A program made the translations under genes and the position numbers. From Spisula solida (Eukaryota; Mollusca; Bivalvia; Venerida; Mactridae), in NCBI GenBank assembly GCA_947247005.1, contig OX365947.1, forward strand, positions 35,234,760-35,298,759: a stretch of DNA of 64,000 nucleotides, in the 5' to 3' direction. The notes below the pieces were generated by a model. That model was not told the origin of the DNA. It did not search any database and saw only the letters and a list, made by a program, of their open reading frames with translations. Position 1 is the stretch's first letter. The number at the start of each line of letters is the position of its first letter. Shown in pieces: positions 46,456-58,308 of this stretch.

Positions 46456-46577
46456 AAAAAGAAAGTATCCATCATTCATTATTTGATATTTCAGGAGACA
46501 TGTAAGTGAATAGTCAACTAAAGTTGCGTTAATGGAAATCTTAGATGAAAATGGATATTTTATATTTTGTTGAGTAT
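46447..46577. mobile_element. Short MITE with ATACTCAACAAAA termini
   Basis: Inverted ends ATACTCAACAAAA and TTTTGTTGAGTAT. The inside 'ttgcgttaatggaaatctta' matches, inverted, the start of the larger element at 35467-36850. Confidence 0.6.
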
Positions 46578-46855
46578 ATAACAATTATATACACATATAA
46601 AAATATGTATACCATGAACATATGCTACTCAAACTTTAACAAGGGTCAACAAATGTTCCTTGCAGGTATTTTGCAAATTTGATAAAATGGACTGATGAAC
46701 TTTTAGGAAACAAAATGTTACATGTTGTATAATATGAAACGATACAAAATGAATGCATAGTACACTGGTCGACTTTTCAAGTTACCTGGAAAACAACAAC
46801 ATTGAGGAAATGCATTACAATGTAGAAATGTAAGCACGAAGTAAACGTCATCGGT

Positions 46856-47624
46856 TTTTATACGCCCGTTGAAAACGGGACGTATTAGGCCAGCCCCTCA
46901 TTATACCATCATTGGCAGTAATAACAGAAGCTTCCTGGTCAACCCTGAAATTATCACCAGCAGTAGCCACAGCTACCCGGTCAATCCCCCATAACATCAT
47001 CGTCTGCAGTAACAGCAGCTACCTGGTAAAACCCCAAACCATCGTCTGCAGTAACAGCAGCTACCTGGTAAAATCCAAACAATATCGGCATTAGCAGTAC
47101 TAACAGCTGCTACCGTTTCAACCAAAACTATACCATCAGCTGTATTAACAGAAGCTACAGGGTTAAACCAACATTACTATCGACAGGAGCAGCAGATACT
47201 TGGTCATCCCCACAATACACAATCATCAGTAGTAACAGAAGCTACCTAGTCAACCCCGCATTACACCATCATCAGCAGTAGCAACAGTTACCTGATCAAC
47301 CCAGCATTACATCATCGGCAGTCACTGCATTTACCTGGGCAATCTCGCATTACACCATCAGTACTAGTTACAGTAGCTACCTGGCCAAGCCTACATATCG
47401 TCATTAGTAGTAACAGTAGCTATCTGGTAAAACCCACATTATATTAATTAGCATCATCTGTAATAACAGCTAACTGGTCAAACACACGTATGATCAGCAG
47501 CAGTAACAGTATCCACCTGGTCAAATTCACATTACATCAGCAGTAGTAACAGCAGCTACATGGTCAATCCCAAACTGGTGAACCCGGCATAACATCATTA
47601 CCAGTAACAGTATCTACCCTGTCA
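46856..47624 (-). repeat. Minisatellite array, inverted orientation (part 1)
   Basis: After a hairpin-like 'tacgcccgttgaaaacgggacgta', units 'cagcagtaacagcagctacctggtcaaccccgcattacaccatcat' run on. This is the reverse complement of the 44996-46275 unit. Confidence 0.8.
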
Positions 47625-48237
47625 ATATCCTTTCCGCTACCACGATTTTTTGGGGGGTTATGAGAAATTCATATGGTCCCTATACACCGTCCCTGAGACA
47701 CTATTGACTTGCAGCACTGATAAAAACTCGATACACCCGGATGCTACACACCTACCCTAAACCGAAAGTAGAAAAAAGTGTTAATATTTCGACTAAAGGT
47801 CACCGGAAATGACGATGTGACGGTGACCCTTGCGCGAATAACTTTTTTTTTTTTTTAGCTTGACAGGCCTACTTTTTGGCCCCTTTAGGGCATAGGTCCT
47901 GACCCCTCTGTCTAGCCTTATATTCCTGCTATAGAAAAATAAAAACTTTTTGGCGCTAAATGTTAATGCAATACCACAGGGAATCGTACCGCAATGGCGG
48001 GTAGGACCAGTAATTTCAGTTTTGTAAAATCTACGTTCAAAGCCCTCTTTAAAGGGGTCTAGCGGGCCCAAAAACCTGTGCACGACCCTGGGCCCGTAAT
48101 ATCCTGTAGTCTGGGATGCCTGTGTACCCATGACAGCAAAATTCCCGAATTTGGGCATTTAGGTCGAAAACTACGGAAGGCCGAAATGGCCATCTCAGCG
48201 AGTCTGCATAAGTACGCTATGGTAGCGGAAAGGATAT
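47625..48237. mobile_element. 613-bp TIR element inside the minisatellite
   Basis: ATATCCTTTCCGCTACCA at the left and TGGTAGCGGAAAGGATAT at the right, a perfect 18-bp inverted repeat. It interrupts the array. A 121-aa minus ORF (47793-48158) has no recognisable domain and is probably fortuitous. Confidence 0.8.
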
Positions 48238-48775
48238 AAGACAGTATTATCATCAGTAGAAGCAGCTGCTACCTCGTAAAACCCACTTTATATCACCAGC
48301 AGCTACATGGTCAACGCACATTACACCACCAGTAGTAACTGCAGCTACCTGGTTAACCCCGCATTATATCATCATCCGCAGTAACCGCATCCGCCTGGCC
48401 AATTCGGTATTACACCTTCATCCTCGTTAACAGCAGCTGCTTGGTCAACAAAGCAATACACCATCACAAGTTACAGAAGCTATGTGGTCAACCCCACATT
48501 ACACCAGCAGCTACCTGGTCAAACCCAAATTAAACCATCAGTGGTAACAGCAGCTACATGATCCACACGACATCTAACCATCAACAGTAGCAGCAGCTAC
48601 CTGGTTAACCGCACATTACACCTTCAGCAGAAACTGTAGATGTCCGGTCAACTCCTCATTACACCATCAGCAATAGAAGCAGCTACCTGATCAACCTCGC
48701 ATTACACCATCAGCAGTAATAACGGAAGCTGCCTAGTCAACCCAACATTACACGAGCATCAGTAACAGCATCAAA
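48238..48775 (-). repeat. Minisatellite array, inverted orientation (part 2)
   Basis: Same 'cagcagctacctggtcaacc.cacattacacca' units continue after the TIR element. Confidence 0.8.
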
Positions 48776-49378
48776 GAAATTTGTTTCAACACATGACATC
48801 ACGTCTGTTGAGAGCAAAATTGTAATGATTAAATTTTCATTTAAAACCGCCATTAGAATATAACTTACATTATGAGCCAATGTTTGCCGCGGTTAAATGT
48901 TTGAGCCAATTTTTGCTAAGGGTCAACTGAAAAAAACCGATTAAGAAAACGTTGTACAATTATTAAAATATCACCTTATATGCTGCTAAATTTCGAAAGG
49001 TTAATGTCCTGCATTTGACATGCTTTGTCAAAATGACATCGTTTTCTAGGTAACTGATAAGCCCTAATGGCAGGGACCAAAGTGGCAAGAGTAACATAGA
49101 AATGTTTCTCCCGTTTTAATTCGCACATCGTGTTGGACCCAAAATACCAAGCCTTGAAAATTACCACATCCTGTTAGTACAGAGGCTTAAAAGCAGCACG
49201 AATATTTTAATGGGGTTGGGCTTCTCAGCACTTGGACATTTAATTTTGAAGTAATTTTATTTGTTTACTATTATTGCAGATGTAGCATTAGGTAGTATAT
49301 TTGAATTATTTGGACAGATACATTTAAACATACACCGGAGTAAATTCGATCAGCGTCCAAACTGCACAAATCACATCC
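48776..49378. other. Intron sequence, nothing recognised
   Basis: Unremarkable. Confidence 0.35.
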
Positions 49379-51219
49379 TTAAGGTAGATCCTACCCCTTG
49401 AAAATGCTTGAAAAACATACACTTGATAAAAACTATTTCAAACAGCGTATGTCATCTGATTTTATCATATATTATAGGAAACCATTGTAGCACTTGCGTG
49501 TGATGTGAAATGTACCATATAGTCGCCTTATTCAAATGCTAGCACTAAAATAAAGGCGATTTTTGAATGAAAAATACAGCATTTTTTTCAAAATGTCAAA
49601 CGTTATCATTATTGTATTTTATAATACGAACTCATTGAATATACTTTATAATCAATCGTCGCAAGGGCATGCCAGGCTTGAAATTAGCTGCTGGTGTTTT
49701 GTTTACGAGAAAAACACCTTCATGTTGATGTGTAATTTCGACAAGGAAGTCGCCATGTTTGATCCCTCCTGTCACCACAGTAAACGTACAGCAACATGTT
49801 TTTCAAACAAAGTAATCAACATAATCGATAGCCAGATCGAATAATGAACTTTATTGCATTCATAATTTATCATCTTTACAAACGATCCTACGATAATAAC
49901 AATGAAATCCAAATATTTATTATTGTTTTCATCTCGTTTGTTTACGAATTTTGCGCTGTGTAGAAAATTTATATTCATGCGCCAAAGTAGTGCGACAGTT
50001 TATCGACGAAATCAATATGATGCGGTGTTCATAATGTGCCGTTCATAACAAATAATGACATCGAATACAATATGATACTTACGGTTTAACAGTTTAATAT
50101 AAGTCCCAAATTCAACACATGCTGCACATGTTAGCGAATTGATAATCTGATATGTGTTACGAGGCTGTCTGTCAAACTTTATTTTAGTTAAATTACAAAA
50201 GTACTATGCGTTTTTAAATAATCTTTATGTTAATTATGCTCGTATAATCATTGCAAACACAGTTTTGTAACTTGATTGTCTGGATCGTTTCTCGATCACA
50301 TACAGTTTGTGTAAAATCGGTCATTACACATTCTGTCAGAAATATTCAATCCACACGAATAGTCCGTGCAAATGTTACAACGTGATCGGTAAGTTTATGT
50401 ATGGTGTGAGGTTACTGCCATGCTATATTATCGTCTGCAAATAGGTTTTTGAGTAATATTTAACCATTTTAACACACAAACTGACCAAATACAGCATTTT
50501 TCCATGTAAAAAGAAACGGGCTAACGGACGGTACAAACGTTATCAGTGACCAGTACGACTATAGATAAATAAGCAATTTATTTGGTATATAAACAAATAA
50601 AATACATTGGAAAGGAATATCTAACTAAATATGTATATAAATGAAAGAAATACTAAAGCTTTAATTAATTTTCCATAAACCTGTTTCAGTTCTTTCGAGG
50701 GAACTTAAAACTTTTACAAATAATCGGGTTTTAAGTCTTATAGACCCGATAAAATCGGTTATTGACAAACCAATAACTATCTGGTCCGTCAAGTCCACCG
50801 TACCCTAAACTATTTAGGATTTATTAAAAGTAGGCCTTCACACATACACATGTGATAGATTTTAATTCATGTTGATGTATTTTATTGTTCAAAATCAATG
50901 CATTTTGACTGCTTTTATTTAAATGAATGGGCAGGCATGACCTTGTTCAAATATTTGACAAACACAATTTCTAATTTTTCTAGCATTTTGTTACCCAATA
51001 AATGAGACTGACATTTTGAAAAATGTATACCTATTTTGTAATTAACTTTTTATAAATACATTTTTATAACAAGTGAATATAACAAAACACTTGTTGATAT
51101 AGATTATTTGAACTTTAAGCTACAAAATGATGTATGAGACTAATATGTTTCTCTGCCAAAAGGGTATTTAAATCACTGAAGAAAAAAAAAACATTTTCGC
51201 CCCCTAGAATGAACCTTAA
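49379..51219 (-). mobile_element. TTAA-flanked 1.84-kb element, copy 2 (inverted relative to copy 1)
   Basis: TTAA at 49379-49382 and 51216-51219. The reverse complement follows copy 1 (16038-17895) from end to end with scattered point differences and small indels, including the same 68-aa ORF (49978-49772). End-to-end identity with TTAA on all four sides defines the element precisely. Confidence 0.75.
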
Positions 51220-51734
51220 CAATACAAGTAAATTATCTGGCCGCAGAAAACTTGACTTGTAGGATACACGGTTGGAAATCACGTGGTTTGAATGATAGGC
51301 CGCACTCAAAAAATGGCTGTCATTCGGCGTCGGATAAACCTATATTTTGAGGTAAATATACATCATCGAGTTCCGTTTAGTTCTGAACACCCCGACCAGC
51401 ACGCAATGGCTTCCCCGCTGAATTGTTTGTTACCTTGCTTTCCATGATTGATTTCGTAGTTTCCTTAAACACTTCAAAATTGTTCCGTAAAAATAAAATA
51501 GCGGGGTAGGCACCATGATAACGTCTATTTATTGACTATTTTCACTCTTGTATCATGCGTATTCCAACGATTCATGTGTGTTAACATTTCGCCCACAGAA
51601 TCGAATACAACGAATTTCTGAACAAAATAGTCTTATCATATCGTGTGTCACAATTTAATTTAAATTAATGTATTTTATTTGGTGATAGTATCATTAATAA
51701 AGAGTTAACAATTTTTTTTATAAAATTTATAATA

Positions 51735-51990
51735 TCGATATCTTAGAAAGGTGCATTTGTGATTTTCATGGTATCATAAAGTGCATGTAGTTACATTCTT
51801 AGACAACACCATTAGAACTACCTACATGCAAACTCCCGTTGAAATTGATCAACAAGTTAAAAAGTTATACCATGCAATATATACCACGGTGTCCAGTCAG
51901 TCACTGGAGTGCATTCGATAGAAACGACAATGCTATTCTAAACAAGAAAAAGAAAGTGATTGCACGCCCAATAGGTTTATTTTCTTATTT
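51735..51990 (+). repeat. Dispersed repeat, direct copy of 14050-14400
   Basis: Shared blocks 'cttagaaaggtgcatttgt', 'gtgtccagtcagtcact', 'gaaacgacaatgctattct' and 'aacaagaaaa.agaaagtgatt'. Confidence 0.6.
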
Positions 51991-51994
51991 ATGG

Positions 51995-52990
51995 GCTGAT
52001 TTTTAGCATGTGATTTGTGTCTGCTCTGTAACTGTCATTTCTTATTGGATATTTATAAAACCTGGTACAAATATTCACCACATCAAGACGATGTGTCATG
52101 CGCAAGACACAGGTCCCTAGCTCAAATGTCAAGGTCACGATTCGAGGTCAATGGTTAAAAGGCTCAAATAGGCATGTGATTTGTGTCTGCTCTGTAACTA
52201 TGTCATTTCTTATTGGATATTTATAAAACCTGGTACAAATGTTCACCACATCAAGACGATGTGTCATGCGCAAGACCCAGGTTCCTAGCTCAAAGGTCAA
52301 GGTCACATTTGGAGATCAAAGGTAAAAGGCTCAAATAGGCATGTGATTCGTGTCCGCTCTGTAACTATGTCATTTCTTATTGGATATTTATAATACCTGG
52401 TACAAATGTTCACCACATCAAGACGATGTGTCATGCGCAAGACCCAGGTCCCTAGCTCAAAGGTCAAGGTCACACTTGGAGATCAAAGGTAAAAGGCTCA
52501 AATAGGCATGTGATTCGTGTCCGCTCTGTCATTTCTTATTGGATATTTATAATACCTGGTACAAATGTTCACCACATCAATTCGTGTCCGCTCTGTAACT
52601 TTGTCTTGAATAACATCAAGATGATGTGTCAATGGAAGACACAGGTCCCTAACTCAAAGGTCAAGGTCGGACTTAGTGGTCAAATGTTTTAAAAAGGTTC
52701 AAAATAGTCATTCAAATCGTGGCCACTCTGTGACTATGTCATATATAATTGTATATTTAAATAATTTTGTACAAATGTTCACCACACTAAGACAATGTGT
52801 CATGCGCATAACCCAGATTCTTAGCTCCAGGTCAAGGTCATTCTTAGACATTAAAAGTTAAAAGGCACAAGTATACAAATTTGTCACTTTGTTATTTAAT
52901 GACTTGGTAACATTCACATTCCCACTCCAAGATCCCTAGCTCAAATGTTAAGGTCACTCTTACAGACCCAGCTCTTGTCTTATGGTCAAT
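51995..52990 (+). repeat. Tandem array, units about 167 bp
   Basis: 'catgtgatt.gtgtc.gctctgtaac' recurs near 52003, 52170, 52338 and 52505, then in shortened form near 52578 and 52706. Each unit has 'caccacatcaagacgatgtgtcatgcgcaagacccaggt' and 'ctcaaaggtcaaggtcac'. It probably belongs to a mobile family with a satellite core. Confidence 0.8.
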
Positions 52991-53842
52991 GTCACATTTA
53001 AGCAATTATAAACTTTATTTCAAATCATGCCATTTGCATAACTTTATACTTAGGTGGCCGATGACAGCTTTTTAAAGCATGGGCATCCGTGTCCTGTGTT
53101 TAAGGTTTTGGCATAACACATTTTGAGATGCATTTCTCTGTACGTGGATTATATTTCCGTTGCCTAGCAACCGTGAGGTATATATTTTGCTCTTATTATA
53201 CAGGATGTATTAGGACAACAATTTAAACAAAATTATCAACTCGAACTATTTTCACGAAAGTCATAGCTACCAGTACAGAAACTGCTTATTCTTCAAGTGT
53301 AACCGTTACTAACATAACAATTATGTACAGTATAATTCTTATAATGAAGAGACATTGAGTTGTAACTTTTCAAATTATTTCAGTAGCGAAACAATTTCTT
53401 ACAAATTAACTTTATCTAGACGGTTTAATCTGTATTTTTTCTCAAGTTTTAAATTGGGTTTACCTTGTAATAATTGGAAGTAAAAAGTTAATCATACATA
53501 ATTATACGAGTGGTAAAAAACTGCAATGTTTCTGTTGCCTAGCAACAATGGAACATTTCAACGGTCAACAATAGTTATGTTTTCAGGCTTGAAATTTAGA
53601 TTCAATAATTGAGATCATACATAGATGAATTTGAAAATGAACCATTCAAGATATTTCGATCGAGTTATTTTGAAAATATATACACACAATTTGAACTTAA
53701 TGGGTCATGTTCTGAAGATCACAAAGTTTTGTAAACTAAATTCACATAAAAAAGGTTTTCTTCAATTTTGCAATGTGTCCAGTTGAAAAGGAGTCTTACA
53801 TGAAAGATTGCTAAACAACACAACTATCAATAAAAGTATTCT
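52991..53842. other. Intron sequence, nothing recognised
   Basis: 'ttgcctagcaac' occurs at about 53160 and 53535, possibly part of a weak repeat. Confidence 0.35.
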
Positions 53843-54075
53843 ATGGTTTGGATCATAGGGGTCTGCATCGACTCACTGGTCTCTCATTCACTAGATCTTT
53901 ACAAACAGTCGTGTAACTTTTCCAAAATGAAATTAATCACATACTGTTTTCTCTAGTAGCAATCTTATACGTTTATCTTCGAGATACAACCAATCGTATG
54001 TCAAAATATATCGCACTCTAGCCGTTACAAATGCATACATGTTGAAAACATACTGAAAAATAAAATCTGAACATG
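53843..54075 (-). repeat. Dispersed repeat, inverted copy of 21540-21875
   Basis: The reverse complement matches 21540-21875 block by block, with an internal stretch missing. Confidence 0.7.
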
Positions 54076-54376
54076 GACAGACCCTTGCCATACTAAAGGG
54101 CTCTTCACGCAGGAGTGGCAACAAAAACAACGACATGGTTGGATGAGCGTATAATAACTAAAACTATAACCAAAATATCACCTCTGAAAAGTAACACAGG
54201 CGCTAGTGCGGTCATTTCATCATTTTGACATCTAAAAATGTTAAGTATGTAATGTAGCTCTATGAACACAAAATGAGAAAGACAATATATGTAACTGACG
54301 CAGGACCATATTTTCCGGTTGATGTGGCGGTGCATGATTTACATAATATAAACGTCTTACGTGTGGTCTATTAAGA

Positions 54377-54450
54377 GGGTTGGATATGTGGTTCAGTGGT
54401 GACAGAGAGACTGCTGAACCAAAGATAGTGTGTTCGATCCAGCCTCCAGT
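54377..54450 (+). repeat. tRNA-like sequence (probable SINE head)
   Basis: 'atatgtggttcagtggtga' (A box) and 'gtgttcgatcc' (B box) are about 35 nt apart, as in a tRNA. Stems are too poor for a functional tRNA. Confidence 0.5.
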
Positions 54451-56764
54451 CTGATAAAAATAGGAATGTATATCAGTGTTCCAACCTAACAACTAAAACT
54501 ACCAACAGTCTTTCGGACGAGATTTTAAAAGGCCCCGTGTATGATACCTTACATCAGACGCGTAAATAACCATCTTCTGTATCATGCACTGTGCCCCAAA
54601 AACTAAAGTGACCAGCCTCTTCTGGGTTGGGGGGGGGGGGGGCATCGCCCATATGGGTTATCAGTGGATAAAAACATATAAATTAAATCTTATCAAATTA
54701 TAAGCCCGAGTGGCCGTATCCAGCCGGTGACCATGTCATTGTTTATGTAAGCCTTCCTGTACACCTTAGGTGTACATGTACACCTGTGATAGTGGCTTTA
54801 CATTTTTAAATACTGGGGAAAATTAAAACAGAACACTGGATCTGATAGTATCTCTATTAAAATACATAAATACAGGGGATTACATTCACTCTTAAATATA
54901 CGCATTCAAATATTGATAAACATAGATCTGTTATTAGACGTTTAATGTCAAATGAATAGTAATTTACTTTTGTCCGAATTTATTAAATATGTTAACGTAT
55001 TGAACTGGGTTTCACTTTTACGTATAATACAAAATGTATGATTTTTTTTAACATTCTAATAGAGGGTTATTTTAGTTTTATGTTGAAAAAATGAGTAGGC
55101 CCTAGGTCTCAACCGCAAGCGTTCGGACAAAAAAAATATTAAAGAAGTTTTCTGGTTTTACCAACTGCACATGCAACTACGATTGTGTACATGTAGTTTA
55201 TTACATGTACTTAGTTATACATGTGTATCAGATCTACACAAAATATACAAATAATAATAATAAAGACTTTATTTTACGAGGAAACTTATTGGACAATTTA
55301 TAAATAGATCTACATTAAATTTGTATAATGCAAAATAAATAAAAAGTAATCAAATACGACATGCATTTGATTAGAAGCGTTCTGTCGCTATCAAGAGCTA
55401 TGGGTAGTCCATTATTTTGCATAATGGTTAAGTGCGGTAATAGTTTAAATGACAGTAGTTTTGAAAACGACTTGATTTGCATACTTTTAACATACATGTA
55501 GGCCTACTGAACAAAACGTTTGATAACATTAATTTCTTTAGGCCTACTAAAACGACACATCTTGATTAAAATAATAAAATTGTTTGATCTAAGACCATCA
55601 CGCCACATATCTTTTACCCTTCCTATAATACTAAAACTACATCTCATCTCAAGCTCTAGATACCCACATAGTAATATGCACAACAAAGGAACAGTTAGAA
55701 CCGTGACCATTTCTAGTTTTTCAAGACGCGATCGGTGCATGGGAAAGTTGCCACAGTGTCGTTGGTGGCGAGCTGCTTTCGACTTTGAAGGCTCCATATA
55801 CTGGAATTCAGCCATAGCCACAGCTTTGTCGTAAAACTCGCCCCTCACGGGGGCACCTGCTACCCTAACACACGGGGAACCTAGCGCCCCGTAGCTACTT
55901 CAACTAATTAAGTCGATGTTTTGCTTATGTGAAAGTTTATTCGGTGGTCTAGCACCCTGAACCGTGACCCCACCATCAACTATGCAAAATGACGACAAAG
56001 TAAAACCTCATGATGTTACACCTATAGGTGGAATCACCTTCTTGCTCTAGATAGCACTTCAATGGAAGGTTATATATATAAAGTGATGCATGCCACTTTA
56101 AAAGTGTAGAGTAGGGCCACATGACTGGTCCAGCACATAGATTATGCAGACGGGGTCGGTTCATCCTTTCTTCTCTAGCAACAGCGTAGCTTCCAGTCTC
56201 TTCTTAAAATACATTTTGCAGATTACCGATTTGCTGTACTGGGTTGAGTAAGTTTCTAACGTGTGCTTCCCTGCAGGTGTACACGTAATGAAGTTATGGA
56301 TTTTGCAGTAGACATTGCTTATGAAACAAGTTGTTATATCCGAGCTTGTACACGACGATGACAACCTGATATATAACTGGCTCCATCATGGCCCTTGACA
56401 TTTGATGGCTCTCTATGAACTTATTAACCAGAGATTCCCTAGTTGACTCTGCTTGCTTAAACCAAACGCAATCTCATATGCGGTTGTCCTGGAACGAGTT
56501 TGCTAACGTCAAAGACTACTGCAGGAACTACAGTATGGCAGGTTGGTAGTGTCAGACACCAGTACAGCGTATAAAAGTTACCAAAGTAACAAACAGTATT
56601 ACGTAAATAACCTGGTCGATGTCTGAGGATACCACATGGCAATTTCTACAGAAATTTGGAATATTTACACGACAATGAATCTCTAGGAAGAGAATTTTAT
56701 AACTGCATTGATATGTAGGTAGTACTCTAAGAATAAATAATGCATTGGAAACAGATATAACAAA
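54451..56764. other. Intron sequence without supported gene
   Basis: Contains a G13 run (about 54631), an '(aat)n aaagactttatt' motif (about 55250-55275) of the kind found at LINE or Penelope 3' ends, and a pair of overlapping 104-114-aa ORFs (55504-55848) without any domain, splice or codon evidence. Confidence 0.4.
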
Positions 56765-57260
56765 CATACTACTACTTCAAAAGGCAAGAACATCTAGACT
56801 TATCATTCCACCAACTCAGATATGGTGATCTAGCATCATCAGTGAACAGACCAAAACAAAACTCTACCAGAGGACCCGTCTTGATGTACGGGACAGAATG
56901 CTGGGGGATCACTTAGTCAGTTAGAAACGATTGGGATCCTACACAATATACGTCTGCCAAACATGTAGAATCTACTGGTCCAAATGATATTTCTTATCAA
57001 ATGACGACATGCACATAAAGACTGGATAAAACAACGACGACTGAAATGACTAGGTCGTGTATTAGAGACAGAACAAGACAACATAATAAAGATAGCATTA
57101 ACATGGACCCAATCAGAGGGCAAAAGAAACAGAGGAATGTCAAATATGTCGACGGACCGACCACCAACAGAAAAATAAGGAAGAACTATGGGAAAGAATC
57201 TTAGATAAATCGAAAAACATGCGAAAGACAGAGAGAAATGCAGGGACCTAGCTTAATCCC
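56765..57260 (+). mobile_element. Heavily decayed RTE-type LINE fragment
   Basis: Follows 26650-27230 in order ('caaaaggcaagaac', 'gatgtacgg.acagaatgctggg', 'tgaaatgactaggtcgtgta', 'gcgaaagacagagagaaatg') but with many indels. It is an older copy of the same family. Confidence 0.65.
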
Positions 57261-58097
57261 GTGTAACCCATTTAATCTTATCTTTTAATGAATATCACTA
57301 CTGTTTTGTGAGTGTAAAAAAGTGACATCTACTTCTGAAATGGGTACTAGTAAATAGATGGCGATTCAAAACAGGAAGTCACGTCGTCATTCGACCTGTA
57401 ATGGTGTCATTTTCTGTAATTTTAGCTGACTCATCTTGAAAATGACATCATAAGAAAATACAGTATTGTCTGATCGTTTATTTTGAGAAGATTTACATGG
57501 TTTTGAAGTCAAAGAAATGTAGGAAATTTTCTGAAAAATGAATATAGATTTTTGTGAAGAAATAATGCAAAAGGGGAGACAATGGCAATCAATCAACAAA
57601 AATTGAAGCCGACAACCATCAAAATGATCATTAACAATCACCAAAGACGCAAAATATAAGTCTTGTTGAGAACAATCAACAAAATGCATGGTAAGAAGCA
57701 AAAGGGAAAAGGCGAATTTTTATCTATATCAACAGTTCATAGATACATGTAAAACAGAGTCAATTATTGTTTCAGCGTTGATAGGAAATCAGAAACCACT
57801 AATTACAACAAATCAGCAGCAAAAACAGGATAGGTTCACAAGGAAGTACTGACATTTCACCTTATACCAAAGGGCAAGTGGTCTAGACATAGTTGGTTGT
57901 AAGCCCTATAGTGAATATGTTTGCTATATAATCCATAATGGAAAAGTTTATCCAGATTCAGAATCTATTACTATGGGACCCCTGAGATGACATTTGGGGC
58001 CAGCATGGACATTTATCTCTATTAACATACTGAAATCTCGTGTTCACTATAATTATGCTAATGTACAATGAGAAAATTATATAGATGTTGTACATAC
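57261..58097 (-). other. Intron sequence, nothing recognised
   Basis: Left of exon A, the start of the giant intron; AT-rich. Confidence 0.35.
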
Positions 58098-58308
58098 CTG
58101 AGCAAGACTATTCACGTTAGCATGGTCCTGGAATTTTATTAACATGGCTACAATAGCTGGATGATTTATTACCACTGCTAAAAACAGAGGTGTCTGGCAT
58201 TTATGATTTGCTTTGCCGACGAGACTTCCCAACTTCTCTTCCTGGAGTCGCTCAAGTAAAGCCTGTACCTTATGTTTGTCCTTCCTACACACGGTAATAT
58301 GTAGATAC
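58098..58308 (-). CDS. Ankyrin exon A of IkappaB-family gene (gene 1)
   Basis: Acceptor ...attccag|g and donor gctcag|gtatgt. 211 nt, phase 2 in and phase 0 out. It reads YLHITVCRKDKHKVQALLERL (first ankyrin repeat, starting at the DGDTxLHI block whose first residues lie in the previous exon), then TPLFLAVVINHPAIVAMLIKF (second repeat) and NVNSLAQ. With the three downstream exons this gives about 230 residues and six ankyrin repeats, the whole IkappaB-type stack minus its first few residues. The N-terminal region, which decides between a cytoplasmic IkappaB and a nuclear IkappaB-zeta/Bcl-3 type, is upstream and outside the window. Cactus-like IkappaB is the main alternative. Confidence 0.85.

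Larger units (their letters stand above)
18765..58097 (-). other. 39.3-kb intron of gene 1
   Basis: Lies between the donor of exon A (GT at 58097-58096) and the acceptor of exon B (AG at 18766-18765). It carries nearly all repeats listed for this range. I found no additional ankyrin-like exon on the minus strand inside it, though a very short one could be missed. 18765-19163 itself shows nothing of note. Confidence 0.7.

Noticed and set aside
47793..48158. 121-aa minus ORF as a transposase
   Set aside because: Too short, with no DDE or DNA-binding motif; it lies within a 613-bp MITE.
16038..54075. One giant inverted duplication linking 16-22 kb with 49-54 kb
   Set aside because: The matched blocks (16-18 with 49-51; 21.5 with 53.9) occur in the same left-to-right order, whereas an inverted duplication would reverse it, and a third pair (14.1 with 51.8) is direct. 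They are independent insertions.
55504..55848. Overlapping 114-aa minus and 104-aa plus ORFs
   Set aside because: No domain, no splice context and no repeat-protein similarity that I can name. Overlap on both strands suggests chance.
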